Source: an uncultured Phascolarctobacterium sp. (GTDB taxonomy: Bacteria > Bacillota > Negativicutes > Acidaminococcales > Acidaminococcaceae). Taken from it: a stretch of DNA of 64,000 nucleotides. Position 1 is the first letter of the stretch, and each line of letters starts with the position of its first letter. Shown here piece by piece: positions 30,792 through 39,262 of this stretch. Position numbers and translations under genes: made by a program. The notes below the pieces were generated by a model. It was not told the DNA's origin, did not search any database, and was given only the letters and a program-made list of their open reading frames with translations. The DNA is taken from contig UQZN01000001.1 in assembly GCA_900545535.1 (NCBI GenBank), positions 186,001-250,000 of the forward strand, given 5' to 3'.

Positions 30792-30821
30792 TTGCCACAT
30801 CCAAGTAAAGAATGTTACAAT
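30792..30821 (+). promoter_or_regulatory. Promoter of the etfBA-pyk unit
   Basis: TTGCCA (30792-30797) and TACAAT (30816-30821) have an 18-base spacer, 49 bases before etfB. Confidence 0.65.
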
Positions 30822-30870
30822 AATAAATATGTAGTTGAAACTTTTGGCATAAATATAGAGGAGGGCTCAC

Positions 30871-31668
30871 ATGAATATCGTAGTATGCATCAAACAAGTT
30901 CCTGATACGGCGGAGGTCAGAATCAATCCTGAAACCAACACACTTATCCGCGATGGTGTTGAAAATATTATGAATCCGTTTGACCGTCAGGCCTTGGAAA
31001 CCGCTTTGACACTTAAAGACGCCAGCGGCGCGAAAGTCACTGTTGTTTCGATGGGACCACCGCAGGCAACGGATATTTTGAAAGAGGCTATTGCTATGGG
31101 GGCTGACGATGCTGTTTTGATCAGCGATCGGGCTCTGGCTGGTTCTGATACACTGGCGACCAGCGTCGCTTTGGCGGCAGCTGTACGCAAGGTAGGGGAA
31201 TGCGATCTGGTTTTATGCGGTAAACAGGCAATTGACGGTGACACTGCACAGGTTGGTCCTGAAATGGCCGAGCATCTTGGTATACCTCAGGTTACAGGTG
31301 CGCTGAAAGTAGCGCTGGGAGCAGATGGCAGACTGCTTGTTGACCGGGAGAATGAAAGCAGCAGTCAGACTTTAGCTGTTACTATGCCGGCTGTAGTTAC
31401 TGTTACTAAATCTGAAAAAGAACCGCGTTTTGCCAGTATCAAAGGTAAAATGAAAGCAAGAAAGGCAGAAATCCCGGTAATGGGTGCTGCTGAGTTGGGG
31501 ATTGATACAAAAGTAATAGGATTATCCGGTTCGCCGACTAAAGTTTTGAAAATCTTCACTCCATCCGTACCGCATATTGAAAGCGAAATTATTAACGAAG
31601 AAGATACAGATAAAGCAGTTGATATGCTGATCGAAAAATTGGTACAAGCAAAAATTATTACTCATTGA
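30871..31668 (+). CDS. etfB: Electron transfer flavoprotein beta subunit
   Basis: A 265-residue EtfB. The N-terminus MNIVVCIKQVPDTAEVRINP, the nucleotide-binding LVLCGKQAIDGDTAQVGPEMAE (shown by its GDTAQVGP core, about 128) and the C-terminal recognition loop are family-typical. EtfBA passes electrons between acyl-CoA or 2-hydroxyacid dehydrogenases and NADH, quinone or ferredoxin. GAGGAGGG precedes the ATG. The partner dehydrogenase is not in the window. Confidence 0.95.
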   Translation: MNIVVCIKQVPDTAEVRINPETNTLIRDGVENIMNPFDRQALETALTLKDASGAKVTVVSMGPPQATDILKEAIAMGADDAVLISDRALAGSDTLATSVALAAAVRKVGECDLVLCGKQAIDGDTAQVGPEMAEHLGIPQVTGALKVALGADGRLLVDRENESSSQTLAVTMPAVVTVTKSEKEPRFASIKGKMKARKAEIPVMGAAELGIDTKVIGLSGSPTKVLKIFTPSVPHIESEIINEEDTDKAVDMLIEKLVQAKIITH

Positions 31669-31679
31669 GGTGAATGAAG

Positions 31680-32870
31680 ATGGCAATTTGTGTAGACAGA
31701 GAAAAATGTATCGGCTGTGAATCCTGTGTAGCAGTATGCCCTGTTGGCGCGCTCAGCATGGTTGACGGCAAAGCAAATATAGATCAGGATACCTGTATCG
31801 CCTGCGGTGCCTGCATCGGCGAATGTCCGGTTGAGGCAATCGAACTTGAAGAGGTTGTCCGTGAGGTAAAGAACAAGGAAGGCCGGGATTTGTGGGTCAA
31901 TGTTGAACTGGAAGATGGAGAACCGGTAGGTGTTGTTTATGAATTGCTTGGCGTAGGTGCTGAATTGGCAGCTAAAGCCGGTCAACGCTGCTGCGCGGTT
32001 TTGATCTGTAAAGAAGCCGGCGCTTTGCCGCAGAAATTATTTGCTGCCGGTGCTGATGTTGTTTATGTTGTCAGCGGTCCGGAATATGCAGAATATAATA
32101 CTGATATGTATACCAATGCTTTTTGCGAATTAGTTGAAGCCTATAAGCCAAATGCTGTTTTATGCGGAGCTACCGTTGATGGCCGCGATCTTGCTCCCCG
32201 TATCGCTGCGCGCTTGGGTACAGGTCTTTGTGCAGACTGTACGGCACTGGATATTAACGGAGATCTGGTGGAATGGACCCGTCCGGCTTTGGGCGGCAAT
32301 ATTTTGGCTACTATTATCTGCGATGAACACCGTCCGCAGATGGGTACTGTACGTCCGAAGGTTTTTAAGGCCAAACAGGCTGATCCTGCCAGAAGCGGTG
32401 AAGTTGTAAATTATACTGTAAAAAATGCGGTAACTTCTAAAATAGAATTGGTTCGTAAAGAAGCGTTAGGGGCCAGCGGTGCTATCAAAATCGAAGATGC
32501 GGAGATCATCTGCTCTGGCGGACGTGGTTTAGGCAGCTGTGATAATTTTAAAATGCTGGAAGAACTGGCTGCTTTATTTGAACATGGAAGTGTCGGCGGC
32601 TCTCGCGCAGTTGTTGATGAAGGCTGGGTAGACCATGCGCATCAGGTTGGACAGTCAGGTAAAACTGTAACGCCTAAAATTTATTTTGCGTTTGGTATTT
32701 CCGGTGCTATTCAGCATCTGGCCGGTATGTCGGCCTCAGATGTAGTTATCGCTGTTAATAAAGATGCGAATGCGCCTATTTTTAAGGTCGCTCAATATGG
32801 TATAGTAGGCGATGCCCGTGAAATTCTGCCCAAGCTGATCGCTAAGATCAAAGCTGTAAAAGAGGCTTAA
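31680..32870 (+). CDS. etfA: Electron transfer flavoprotein alpha subunit with N-terminal ferredoxin domain
   Basis: A 396-residue EtfA carrying a fused two-cluster ferredoxin domain in the first 60 residues. The motifs are CIGCESCVAVCP (about 10-21) and CIACGACIGECP (about 40-51). The Etf alpha part follows, ending with the FAD domain (GGRGLGSCDNFKMLEELAAL; GQSGKTVTPKIYFAFGISGA). Such fusions are known in electron-bifurcating or confurcating Etfs of anaerobes (CarE and LctC types). ATG at 31680 was chosen over 31674 for its distance from GAGGTG. Confidence 0.94.
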   Translation: MAICVDREKCIGCESCVAVCPVGALSMVDGKANIDQDTCIACGACIGECPVEAIELEEVVREVKNKEGRDLWVNVELEDGEPVGVVYELLGVGAELAAKAGQRCCAVLICKEAGALPQKLFAAGADVVYVVSGPEYAEYNTDMYTNAFCELVEAYKPNAVLCGATVDGRDLAPRIAARLGTGLCADCTALDINGDLVEWTRPALGGNILATIICDEHRPQMGTVRPKVFKAKQADPARSGEVVNYTVKNAVTSKIELVRKEALGASGAIKIEDAEIICSGGRGLGSCDNFKMLEELAALFEHGSVGGSRAVVDEGWVDHAHQVGQSGKTVTPKIYFAFGISGAIQHLAGMSASDVVIAVNKDANAPIFKVAQYGIVGDAREILPKLIAKIKAVKEA

Positions 32871-32894
32871 GCTTTAAACTTGGAGGAAAAACCT

Positions 32895-33089
32895 GTGTGG
32901 AAGGTAGTATACATTGCGCAGACTGCTGAAGCAGCTGCAAGAATTAAAGAGGTATTAGCCGCAAACGGTTTTTTGACGCAGACTAAAACGACGAATTCCA
33001 AGCATGGGGGCGTGTATGAGATCAGTGTGCCGCTTTCCGAAGCTGAAGATGCGTATGAGGTTATTTGCGAAAACAAGTTTCAGTTGTAA
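32895..33089 (+). CDS. Small conserved-looking protein between etfA and pyk
   Basis: A 64-residue alpha/beta protein (VWKVVYIAQTAEAAARIKEV then GGVYEISVPLSEAEDAYEV). GTG at 32895 has GGAGG (32882-32886) eight bases upstream; a longer frame from TTG at 32880 would include the binding site. The pattern of a strand, an EA..RIKEVL helix and a glycine turn recalls DUF2007-type small proteins, but I cannot confirm the family. It is probably co-transcribed with etfBA and pyk. Confidence 0.7.
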   Translation: MWKVVYIAQTAEAAARIKEVLAANGFLTQTKTTNSKHGGVYEISVPLSEAEDAYEVICENKFQL

Positions 33090-33107
33090 TTCTAAGGAGG
33101 CCGGGCA

Positions 33108-34856
33108 ATGAAGAAAACAAAAATCATTTGCACCGTTGGTCCCAGTACGGATAATATACCGCTTTTGGCAGCAATGCTGAAAGCGGGAATGGATATGGCC
33201 CGTTTTAATTTTTCACATGGAAGCCATTCTGACCATGCTCACAGATTGAGCATGGTACGGAAGGCAGCCGGACAAGTCAATAAACCGATCGCTATGATCG
33301 CCGATACCCGGGGGCCTGAGATGCGCCTGGGTATTTTTGAACATGATAAAATTACTTTGCAGGAGGGCGAGTCTTTTTGCCTGACGACAAAGGAACGAGT
33401 CGGTAACGAACAGATCGCTTCTGTTAATTATGCAGGGTTGCCGGATGAATTAAAACCGGGCGACGCTATTTTATTGGCTGATGGCCTGCTTTCTTTAGAG
33501 GTAGAAAAAATTGACGGGACTGAAATTTATACGAAAGTTGTGCACGGCGGGCAGTTAGGTTCACGCAAGCGAGTAGCATGCCCTGGCGTCGAATTGAAGC
33601 TTCCGTTCTTATCGGAGCAGGATATAAAAGATATTACCTTTGCAATTGAGCACGAGATGGATTATATTGCGGCATCTTTTGTTCAGAAGGCAGAGGACGT
33701 TATTGCAATCAGAAAGGTTTTAGAAGCAGCCGGCTCGAGTATGGGGATCATTTCTAAAATTGAGAATCAGGCAGGCTTCACACATATTGATGAAATTATC
33801 GAAGTTTCTGATGGCATAATGGTTGCCCGTGGTGATTTAGGTGTAGAGATTCCTGCTGAATATGTGCCTTTGGTACAAAAAGAGATTATCAGGCGCTGCA
33901 ATAAGGCGGGTAAACCTGTGATCACCGCTACGCAGATGCTGGAAAGTATGGTCAGCAGTTATCGCGCTACCCGTGCGGAAGCCAGTGATATTGCTAACGC
34001 TATTTTTGACGGCACCGACGTTATCATGCTGAGTGGTGAAACAGCTTCCGGTGCGTATCCGTTGGAAGCTGTCCAGACGATGTCAAAGATAGCTCTGCGC
34101 ACAGAAGAAGCTTTAGATTACGCTGCTATTTTCAAAGGTAAAGGTATCAGCGATAAAATACATTCTACCGACGCGATCAGCCATGCTACGGTACAGATTG
34201 CCCAGGAGCTGGATGCGGATGCGATAGTTACAGTGACTGAATCAGGCTTTACTGCGCGAATGATTGCCAAATACAGACCTAAATGTTATGTCGTAGGCGT
34301 TTCAAGAATACCTGCCCGGGTAAGAGCGATGCAGTTTTACTGGGGCGTAAGGCCGCTTTTAGGGCCTTCCAGTGATAATACTGACGAAATGATTGAGCTA
34401 TCATTACAATGTGCCCGTGAACATGGTTATATCAAAGACGGAGATTCGGTTGTCATTACTGCCGGCGTTCCTGTTGGTAAACCTGGTTCAACGAATTTGA
34501 TTAAGGTGGTTAATGTGGGAAATAAATTGGTAAGCGGTGTTGGTATCGGTAAACATTCTGTTACAGGGAAAGTCTGCAAAGCCATTACGCTGGCAGATTT
34601 TAAAGAGAAGTTTAAACCCGGTGATATTTTAGTAGTTGGAGTATTGCCTGATGAAGCGGCTGTTTATGCGTCAAAAGCAGCGGCTATTATTGCTGAAGAA
34701 GGCGGGCTGACTTCTTCCGTGGCTATTGTAGCAATTAATTGCGGTATCCCGGTAGTTGTAGGGGCTGAAAAAGCACTTGAGCTGCTGCAGGATGGTATGG
34801 AAGTAACTGTAGATACTGTAAGCGGTATTGTTTACGAAGGTACGATCAACATTTAA
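33108..34856 (+). CDS. pyk: Pyruvate kinase with C-terminal PEP-utilising-like domain
   Basis: A 582-residue pyruvate kinase. The catalytic core shows TKIICTVGPSTDN, MARFNFSHGSH, ISKIENQAG and VARGDLGVEIP with TATQMLESM (about 225-285). After the usual roughly 475 residues there is an extra domain like the phosphohistidine domain of PEP-utilising enzymes, as in Bacillus pyruvate kinase. In its key motif, GGLTSSVAIVA, serine stands where the histidine of GG.TSHAAI would be. The domain is therefore probably structural. AAGGAGG precedes the ATG. Confidence 0.96.
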   Translation: MKKTKIICTVGPSTDNIPLLAAMLKAGMDMARFNFSHGSHSDHAHRLSMVRKAAGQVNKPIAMIADTRGPEMRLGIFEHDKITLQEGESFCLTTKERVGNEQIASVNYAGLPDELKPGDAILLADGLLSLEVEKIDGTEIYTKVVHGGQLGSRKRVACPGVELKLPFLSEQDIKDITFAIEHEMDYIAASFVQKAEDVIAIRKVLEAAGSSMGIISKIENQAGFTHIDEIIEVSDGIMVARGDLGVEIPAEYVPLVQKEIIRRCNKAGKPVITATQMLESMVSSYRATRAEASDIANAIFDGTDVIMLSGETASGAYPLEAVQTMSKIALRTEEALDYAAIFKGKGISDKIHSTDAISHATVQIAQELDADAIVTVTESGFTARMIAKYRPKCYVVGVSRIPARVRAMQFYWGVRPLLGPSSDNTDEMIELSLQCAREHGYIKDGDSVVITAGVPVGKPGSTNLIKVVNVGNKLVSGVGIGKHSVTGKVCKAITLADFKEKFKPGDILVVGVLPDEAAVYASKAAAIIAEEGGLTSSVAIVAINCGIPVVVGAEKALELLQDGMEVTVDTVSGIVYEGTINI

Positions 34857-34874
34857 TAAAGGATAGAGGTAGAG

Positions 34875-36239
34875 ATGGCTGAAGAATCAACCAGGATAGT
34901 TCATGGTCCTACGCTAAAAAATCTTTTAGATAATGTAACCAGGCTGGAAAAGCAGACACAGAAAAAAGATCTGTCACCGGAGGAGAAAAGTTCTCTGGCT
35001 CAGGATTTACTCGGCTGTCTTTTGGATGCGTTAGATATGCAGGCTGAAGCTGTTATGTCGCAAAGCGTCAAAGAACAGATGTCGTTGACGATTGAACGGA
35101 TCGTGCGGCGCTTTAAGATGCTTGCAGAACAGGGGATTGCCTGTGAAGCCTGTCTGGAAAAATTAAAAAATTCCTGTATCTATTTTATGCGGGCTAAGCA
35201 TGAGATATTGGCAAAGGAAATAGTGACTGTTTTTCAGCCTGTTTTAGTGACTAATCCGCATCTGCGTGCAGAAGGCATACGTAAATTAGGCATGCTAGGC
35301 TGTCTGGCTATGAAGGATGGCTTGCCGGAGGTAACTATGCAGTGTGCCAATATAGTAGTTGTTGTGAGCAATGAACTGACGGAAACGGATGCCGATCTGG
35401 AACGGGAACTGCTGCAAATGTTGCAGGACATGGCTGTGATGGCGGCCAGAATGCGTGATGAAGCAAGATTTGCGGCTCTCGTATCTAAAGCTGTCGTGCG
35501 TTATAGTGCAGAAAGTACAGTTTATGCCGGGTCAAAAATGGTAGAATTTCTGCTGACGTTATTTTTCACGGCTGCTGACAGGCGGTATGTAAATGCCTTA
35601 CCAATGCTGCGTTGGATGAGCTTATTGTTGACTAATAATAAATCGTTAACAGCAAACGAATTACAGTATTTCGTGCGAGAGTGGACACAGCTGATTGCAC
35701 AGATCGCCCGCAGAAAATGGGAGGATGAAACAAGGCAGCTGATGGACGGGTTGTTTGTGTTTCTGGTGCGTGAAAAGGATTTTGCTTTAACGCGCAGCAC
35801 GCTGATGAATATTGCTTTACATTTTCAAATGTATGCAGGCTGGGATGGCTTTGCCAATGCTTTTAAAATATATGCTCCGTGGCAGAATTTTATGCTGGTA
35901 TTGCTTGATCAGGCTGTTTCCAGCAGACGCAGTCAGCAGCAGCGGGAACAGATAGGCAGTTTGGTATTGCGGACCCAAAGAGATTTAATAACTGCGGTGG
36001 CAAGACAGACGATGCAGGAAGAAATGACTGTTTATGGAGAATGGCTGGAGCTTGGTCTGGCTGCAGCTAAAAGCGAAAAAAACAGGATCAGGGTACGCCG
36101 GCTGGTGCAGCTGACCGTAGGCTATTGGGCCGCACAGCAGCCGCGTACAAGCAGGGAACAGCTTAAGCATTTACTGTATGTCTTTGAGCCTGATTTGGTA
36201 AAGGGAAAATATCTGGAGCTGTTGGAAAAAGTAAGATAG
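34875..36239 (+). CDS. Unknown helical protein following pyruvate kinase
   Basis: A 454-residue protein I do not recognise. It lacks a signal peptide and membrane segments and looks almost wholly alpha-helical. It has a charged N-terminus (TRLEKQTQKKDLSPEEKSS) and many Leu/Ala/Gln-rich helices, suggestive of an alpha-solenoid or scaffold. Cysteines occur in EQGIACEACLEKLKNSC (about 96-112). It begins 18 bases after pyk and ends before a terminator, so it is the last gene of the etfBA-pyk transcript. Confidence 0.8.
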   Translation: MAEESTRIVHGPTLKNLLDNVTRLEKQTQKKDLSPEEKSSLAQDLLGCLLDALDMQAEAVMSQSVKEQMSLTIERIVRRFKMLAEQGIACEACLEKLKNSCIYFMRAKHEILAKEIVTVFQPVLVTNPHLRAEGIRKLGMLGCLAMKDGLPEVTMQCANIVVVVSNELTETDADLERELLQMLQDMAVMAARMRDEARFAALVSKAVVRYSAESTVYAGSKMVEFLLTLFFTAADRRYVNALPMLRWMSLLLTNNKSLTANELQYFVREWTQLIAQIARRKWEDETRQLMDGLFVFLVREKDFALTRSTLMNIALHFQMYAGWDGFANAFKIYAPWQNFMLVLLDQAVSSRRSQQQREQIGSLVLRTQRDLITAVARQTMQEEMTVYGEWLELGLAAAKSEKNRIRVRRLVQLTVGYWAAQQPRTSREQLKHLLYVFEPDLVKGKYLELLEKVR

Positions 36240-36282
36240 GTAAAATATCTGAATTGGCAAAAAATATAATATTTAAAAAGCT

Positions 36283-36316
36283 AAAAGACGTTTTTCTTCG
36301 GAAAAGCGTCTTTTTA
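36283..36316 (+). terminator. Terminator before the pseudopilin operon
   Basis: Stem AAAGACGTTTTTC / GAAAAGCGTCTTT with loop TTCG (one mismatch), followed by T residues. It separates the pyk transcript from the pilus genes. Confidence 0.85.
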
Positions 36317-36411
36317 TTTGCATGAGTTCACTTTTTGTTCACAAATATCATTAAAATGAGAGGGGTTTTGCTGCAGTGAAAAAGAATAGTGGTAATAATG
36401 GGGGTGAAAAA

Positions 36412-37614
36412 ATGCAGTTATACCGCTGGCGCGCCCGCAGCAGGGCAGGCAAACTTTATCAGGGAAGTTATTTGGCGGACAGTAAGCAGGAGGTAGCGGC
36501 ATTTTTACGAGATAATTATGATTATATTACTGGTATAGAAGAAGTACAAAGTTTCGTTGATAAAGTTAGTCGCTGGTTTAACAGTGGCAAAGTCCAAGAC
36601 AAAGAACGCAGCCGTTTTTTTCAGCAGCTTGCAGCAATGCTGGGCAGCGGTATACCATTATGCAGAGCTTTGGAATTGTTAAAGACGCGCTGTCCGGTTT
36701 CTTTAACAGAGAGTTGCGTTTTATTGATAAGTGAATTACAGTCCGGTAAAGCGTTATCGGCAGCGATGAAAAAGCAGGGGCATATTTTTGAACCCGTTGT
36801 TGTGTCAGTAATCGAAGCAGGTGAGCAAGGTGGTATTTTACAGGAGATGCTGGCAGAATTGGCAGCTTATTATGGACAGAAAACAGAAACAGCCAGATTT
36901 TTGAAAAATATCTGCTTATATCCATGTTTAGTATTGACATTATCTATAACTGCATGCTGTTTATTCATGTTTAAACTGTTACCGTTATTTGCAGATTTAT
37001 ACCAGTCGTTTGATCTTATACCTACTTTACCATTACAGTTAATGCTGATGCTGCGTGGGTTTGCCGTTAAGTATTGGCTGGCAGCAGGTTCTTTCGCTGT
37101 ATTTACTGTTTATTATTTGTGGTGTAAAAGGTCGTACTTAATGGAAAAAATCTGCTGTCTGCCTTTTATTGCGGGTTATCGTCAGATATTTTTAGAAATA
37201 CGTTTCTGTAAAATTCTGTCCCTGCTTCTTTACAGTGGTATTTCGTTGCCAGTAGCCATTAAAACTGCAGCTGCCGGAACTGCTGATAAAGTATTGATCA
37301 AAAAAGCTATGCTTTTTGCCGATGCTATTGTTCGTGGCAGTGATATTACCAAAGCAGCAGCGACAGCTTCTCCGCTTTTAAGTGCGTTGACAATAGAATT
37401 TTTGATCGTAGGAGAAAGTTCCGGTACTTTAGCAGCAATGCTCAAGGAAGCGGCTTTACTGCTGGAACAGGATTTTACCGCAAATTTAAAAAATATCAAA
37501 GTTTTATTGGAACCGGTACTTTTAATTATTATTGCTGCAATAATCGGTGCAATGATTTTTATAGTAGCATCGCCTTTGCTGAAATTTTTGACAGAAATAC
37601 CTGAATATGAATGA
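36412..37614 (+). CDS. GspF/PilC/ComGB-type inner membrane platform protein
   Basis: A 400-residue type II secretion F-domain protein. Two GspF domains are present (about 60-180 and 265-390), each with a .FF.QLA.ML.SGIPL.RAL-type start (FFQQLAAMLGSGIPLCRALE). Three membrane helices are visible: ICLYPCLVLTLSITACCLFM, about 215-240, and the C-terminal one. The platform anchors assembly of pili or pseudopili. ATG at 36412 follows GGGGGTG; GTG at 36376 is an alternative giving 12 more residues. It is the first gene of a tightly packed six-gene operon. Confidence 0.88.
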   Translation: MQLYRWRARSRAGKLYQGSYLADSKQEVAAFLRDNYDYITGIEEVQSFVDKVSRWFNSGKVQDKERSRFFQQLAAMLGSGIPLCRALELLKTRCPVSLTESCVLLISELQSGKALSAAMKKQGHIFEPVVVSVIEAGEQGGILQEMLAELAAYYGQKTETARFLKNICLYPCLVLTLSITACCLFMFKLLPLFADLYQSFDLIPTLPLQLMLMLRGFAVKYWLAAGSFAVFTVYYLWCKRSYLMEKICCLPFIAGYRQIFLEIRFCKILSLLLYSGISLPVAIKTAAAGTADKVLIKKAMLFADAIVRGSDITKAAATASPLLSALTIEFLIVGESSGTLAAMLKEAALLLEQDFTANLKNIKVLLEPVLLIIIAAIIGAMIFIVASPLLKFLTEIPEYE

Positions 37615-37627
37615 TGGAAGTGTTAGA

Positions 37628-38008
37628 ATGGATTTTTACAGGAAGATGTGTGACAGAAAAGGCTTTACTTTGATTGAACTGATAGCTGTAACGGCAATGT
37701 TGGGAATATTGGCGGGAATGTTGCTGCCTTCTATTGACTCGGCTAATAAACGGGCTAAAAATGCTAAACTGCACAATGATTTATTGACCGTAGACAGCGC
37801 AATTCAGCTGTATAAAATGGAGAATGGGACTTGCCCAACTGAATTATCTAAATTAGTAGACGAGTATATTGCTAAAAACAAGGGATTTACCGATGCGGTG
37901 AATAAGCCTTTTACGTATACTACTACAGAAGGTGGATTAAGTTATACCTTAACTGGTACCGATGCCGATGGCACAACGATCACTTCCAATGGCAGCAAGC
38001 AATCGTAG
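37628..38008 (+). CDS. Major pseudopilin (GspG/ComGC-like)
   Basis: A 126-residue prepilin. The cleavage motif is DRKG^FTLIELIAV, with Glu at mature position 5, followed by a hydrophobic helix. The soluble part includes AIQLYKMENGTCPTELSKLV and ends with a GGLSYTLTGTDADG-like segment, as in GspG-type major pseudopilins. ATG at 37628 has GGAAG seven bases upstream and gives an 11-residue basic leader. It lies 13 bases after the platform gene. Confidence 0.88.
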   Translation: MDFYRKMCDRKGFTLIELIAVTAMLGILAGMLLPSIDSANKRAKNAKLHNDLLTVDSAIQLYKMENGTCPTELSKLVDEYIAKNKGFTDAVNKPFTYTTTEGGLSYTLTGTDADGTTITSNGSKQS

Positions 38009-38465
38009 TAAGTATGGTTTTACGTTTATAGAACTGCTGGTCTATATCAGCATTTATAGTCTGGTAACGGCTTTACTGCTTCCTTGTGCAGAAGGCATCG
38101 TCAAAGTTGACAGTCGTTTAGAGATGGAAGGCTTTTGTCAAAGCCTGTCGGCTGAAGTAACTGCTTTGCAGCAGACTTCTCTTTGGGGCAACAGCTTGCA
38201 GAACAAGCTGATGCTTGATTTAAATCAGCAATGCTATTATGTATATCGTGATGGTGAACTGATAAAAAAAGTAAGCTTGCAGGAAATAGGACAGGGAAAA
38301 CTGTATTTTTACAGTCCCAGTACATCTATAATACGTTTTTCCGATGAAGGAGCGCCGCAGGCTTATTTTTCAGTCTTAATCAAAAACAGGCGTGAGCCAC
38401 AGCTGGTAAAAAAGTTTGAGGTACAGCCTGTAACTGGAAGGATCGTTATCAGTGACAGTAAATAG
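37989..38465 (+). CDS. Minor pseudopilin 1 (GspH/ComGD-like position)
   Basis: A 158-residue prepilin. It has a short basic leader and cleavage site SKYG^FTFIELLVYISIYSL, with Glu5 retained. The rest is a predicted beta-rich globular head. The start is uncertain: ATG at 37989 overlaps the preceding gene by 20 bases, and an in-frame ATG at 37962 is also available. No clear ribosome binding site is seen, so translation is probably coupled. Confidence 0.82.
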   Translation: MAASNRSKYGFTFIELLVYISIYSLVTALLLPCAEGIVKVDSRLEMEGFCQSLSAEVTALQQTSLWGNSLQNKLMLDLNQQCYYVYRDGELIKKVSLQEIGQGKLYFYSPSTSIIRFSDEGAPQAYFSVLIKNRREPQLVKKFEVQPVTGRIVISDSK

Positions 38466-38772
38466 GCGTGGCTTTATGTTGATAGAGGTGCTAGTGGTTT
38501 TGCTGCTGGTTAGTATTACCTGCTGCTCTTTGCTGGCGGGTTATCAGGCCTGCGTAATCACGATGCAGAAACATAACAGGTTAGAAGTGGCGCTGGAACT
38601 GGCAGAAGCATCTGATACGGAAAAGGCTGATACCTTAGCGGCAGAACAGGGATTAGTGATCGACCGCAAAGAAATTAGCGGCAGTCTGCAGATCAGGCAG
38701 CAAATAATTTCCGTCATGGAGTATAAGAGTAAAAAGGTACTTGTGAACAAGGTGCGCTATGCAATGCCGTAA
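38452..38772 (+). CDS. Minor pseudopilin 2 (GspI/ComGE-like position)
   Basis: A 106-residue prepilin starting with GTG at 38452, with GGAAGGA eight bases upstream. The leader and site are VNRRG^FMLIEVLVVLLLVS, with Glu5 present. The short soluble part is helical then beta. It overlaps both neighbours by 14 bases, which fits a coordinately translated minor pilin set. Confidence 0.8.
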   Translation: MTVNRRGFMLIEVLVVLLLVSITCCSLLAGYQACVITMQKHNRLEVALELAEASDTEKADTLAAEQGLVIDRKEISGSLQIRQQIISVMEYKSKKVLVNKVRYAMP

Positions 38773-39262
38773 CCGGGGATTTTTATTAGTGGAATTAAAT
38801 TTGGCCTTAATATTAGTCATGATAGTAAGTTTGCTTTTTGCAGGTAGTTTGCGGCAGCTCATGCAGGGGTGGCAGCGAATACAGGCTGACATTATGCTGC
38901 AGCGTGCGGCAAGCTATAGTTTTTCACTGCCGGAAAGAGAATTGTTTTTACATGCGGCGACAGTAACGATCAGTAATACCGGTTATAAAGGCAGCAGCAG
39001 AATAATCTGTCAGGATGTTTTCGGCAGCCGCCAGATAACTTTTTATCTGAGCGGTAATATCCTGTATCGTGAAACTAAAAGTAATTCTTTAAAAGGGGTC
39101 AATGTTTTATCTTTAGCATCGGTAAAAGTAGAGGCATTTCAGGCTGAACGTCTGAATGATAAAGAATTACTGCTGACCATCAAGCTGCAGGATATGAAAA
39201 GTGGAAGAAGTATGACTCGCAGTAAAGTTTTACTTTTGGGAAATGGAGTCGTTACAGTATGA
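38759..39262 (+). CDS. Minor pseudopilin 3 (GspJ/ComGF-like position)
   Basis: A 167-residue prepilin. The leader and site are QCRNRG^FLLVELNLALILV, with Glu5 present. The predicted beta-rich head contains SRIICQDVFGSRQITFYLSG, as in GspJ-type minor pseudopilins. It overlaps the upstream gene by 14 bases and the downstream gene by 4. Confidence 0.8.
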   Translation: MQCRNRGFLLVELNLALILVMIVSLLFAGSLRQLMQGWQRIQADIMLQRAASYSFSLPERELFLHAATVTISNTGYKGSSRIICQDVFGSRQITFYLSGNILYRETKSNSLKGVNVLSLASVKVEAFQAERLNDKELLLTIKLQDMKSGRSMTRSKVLLLGNGVVTV

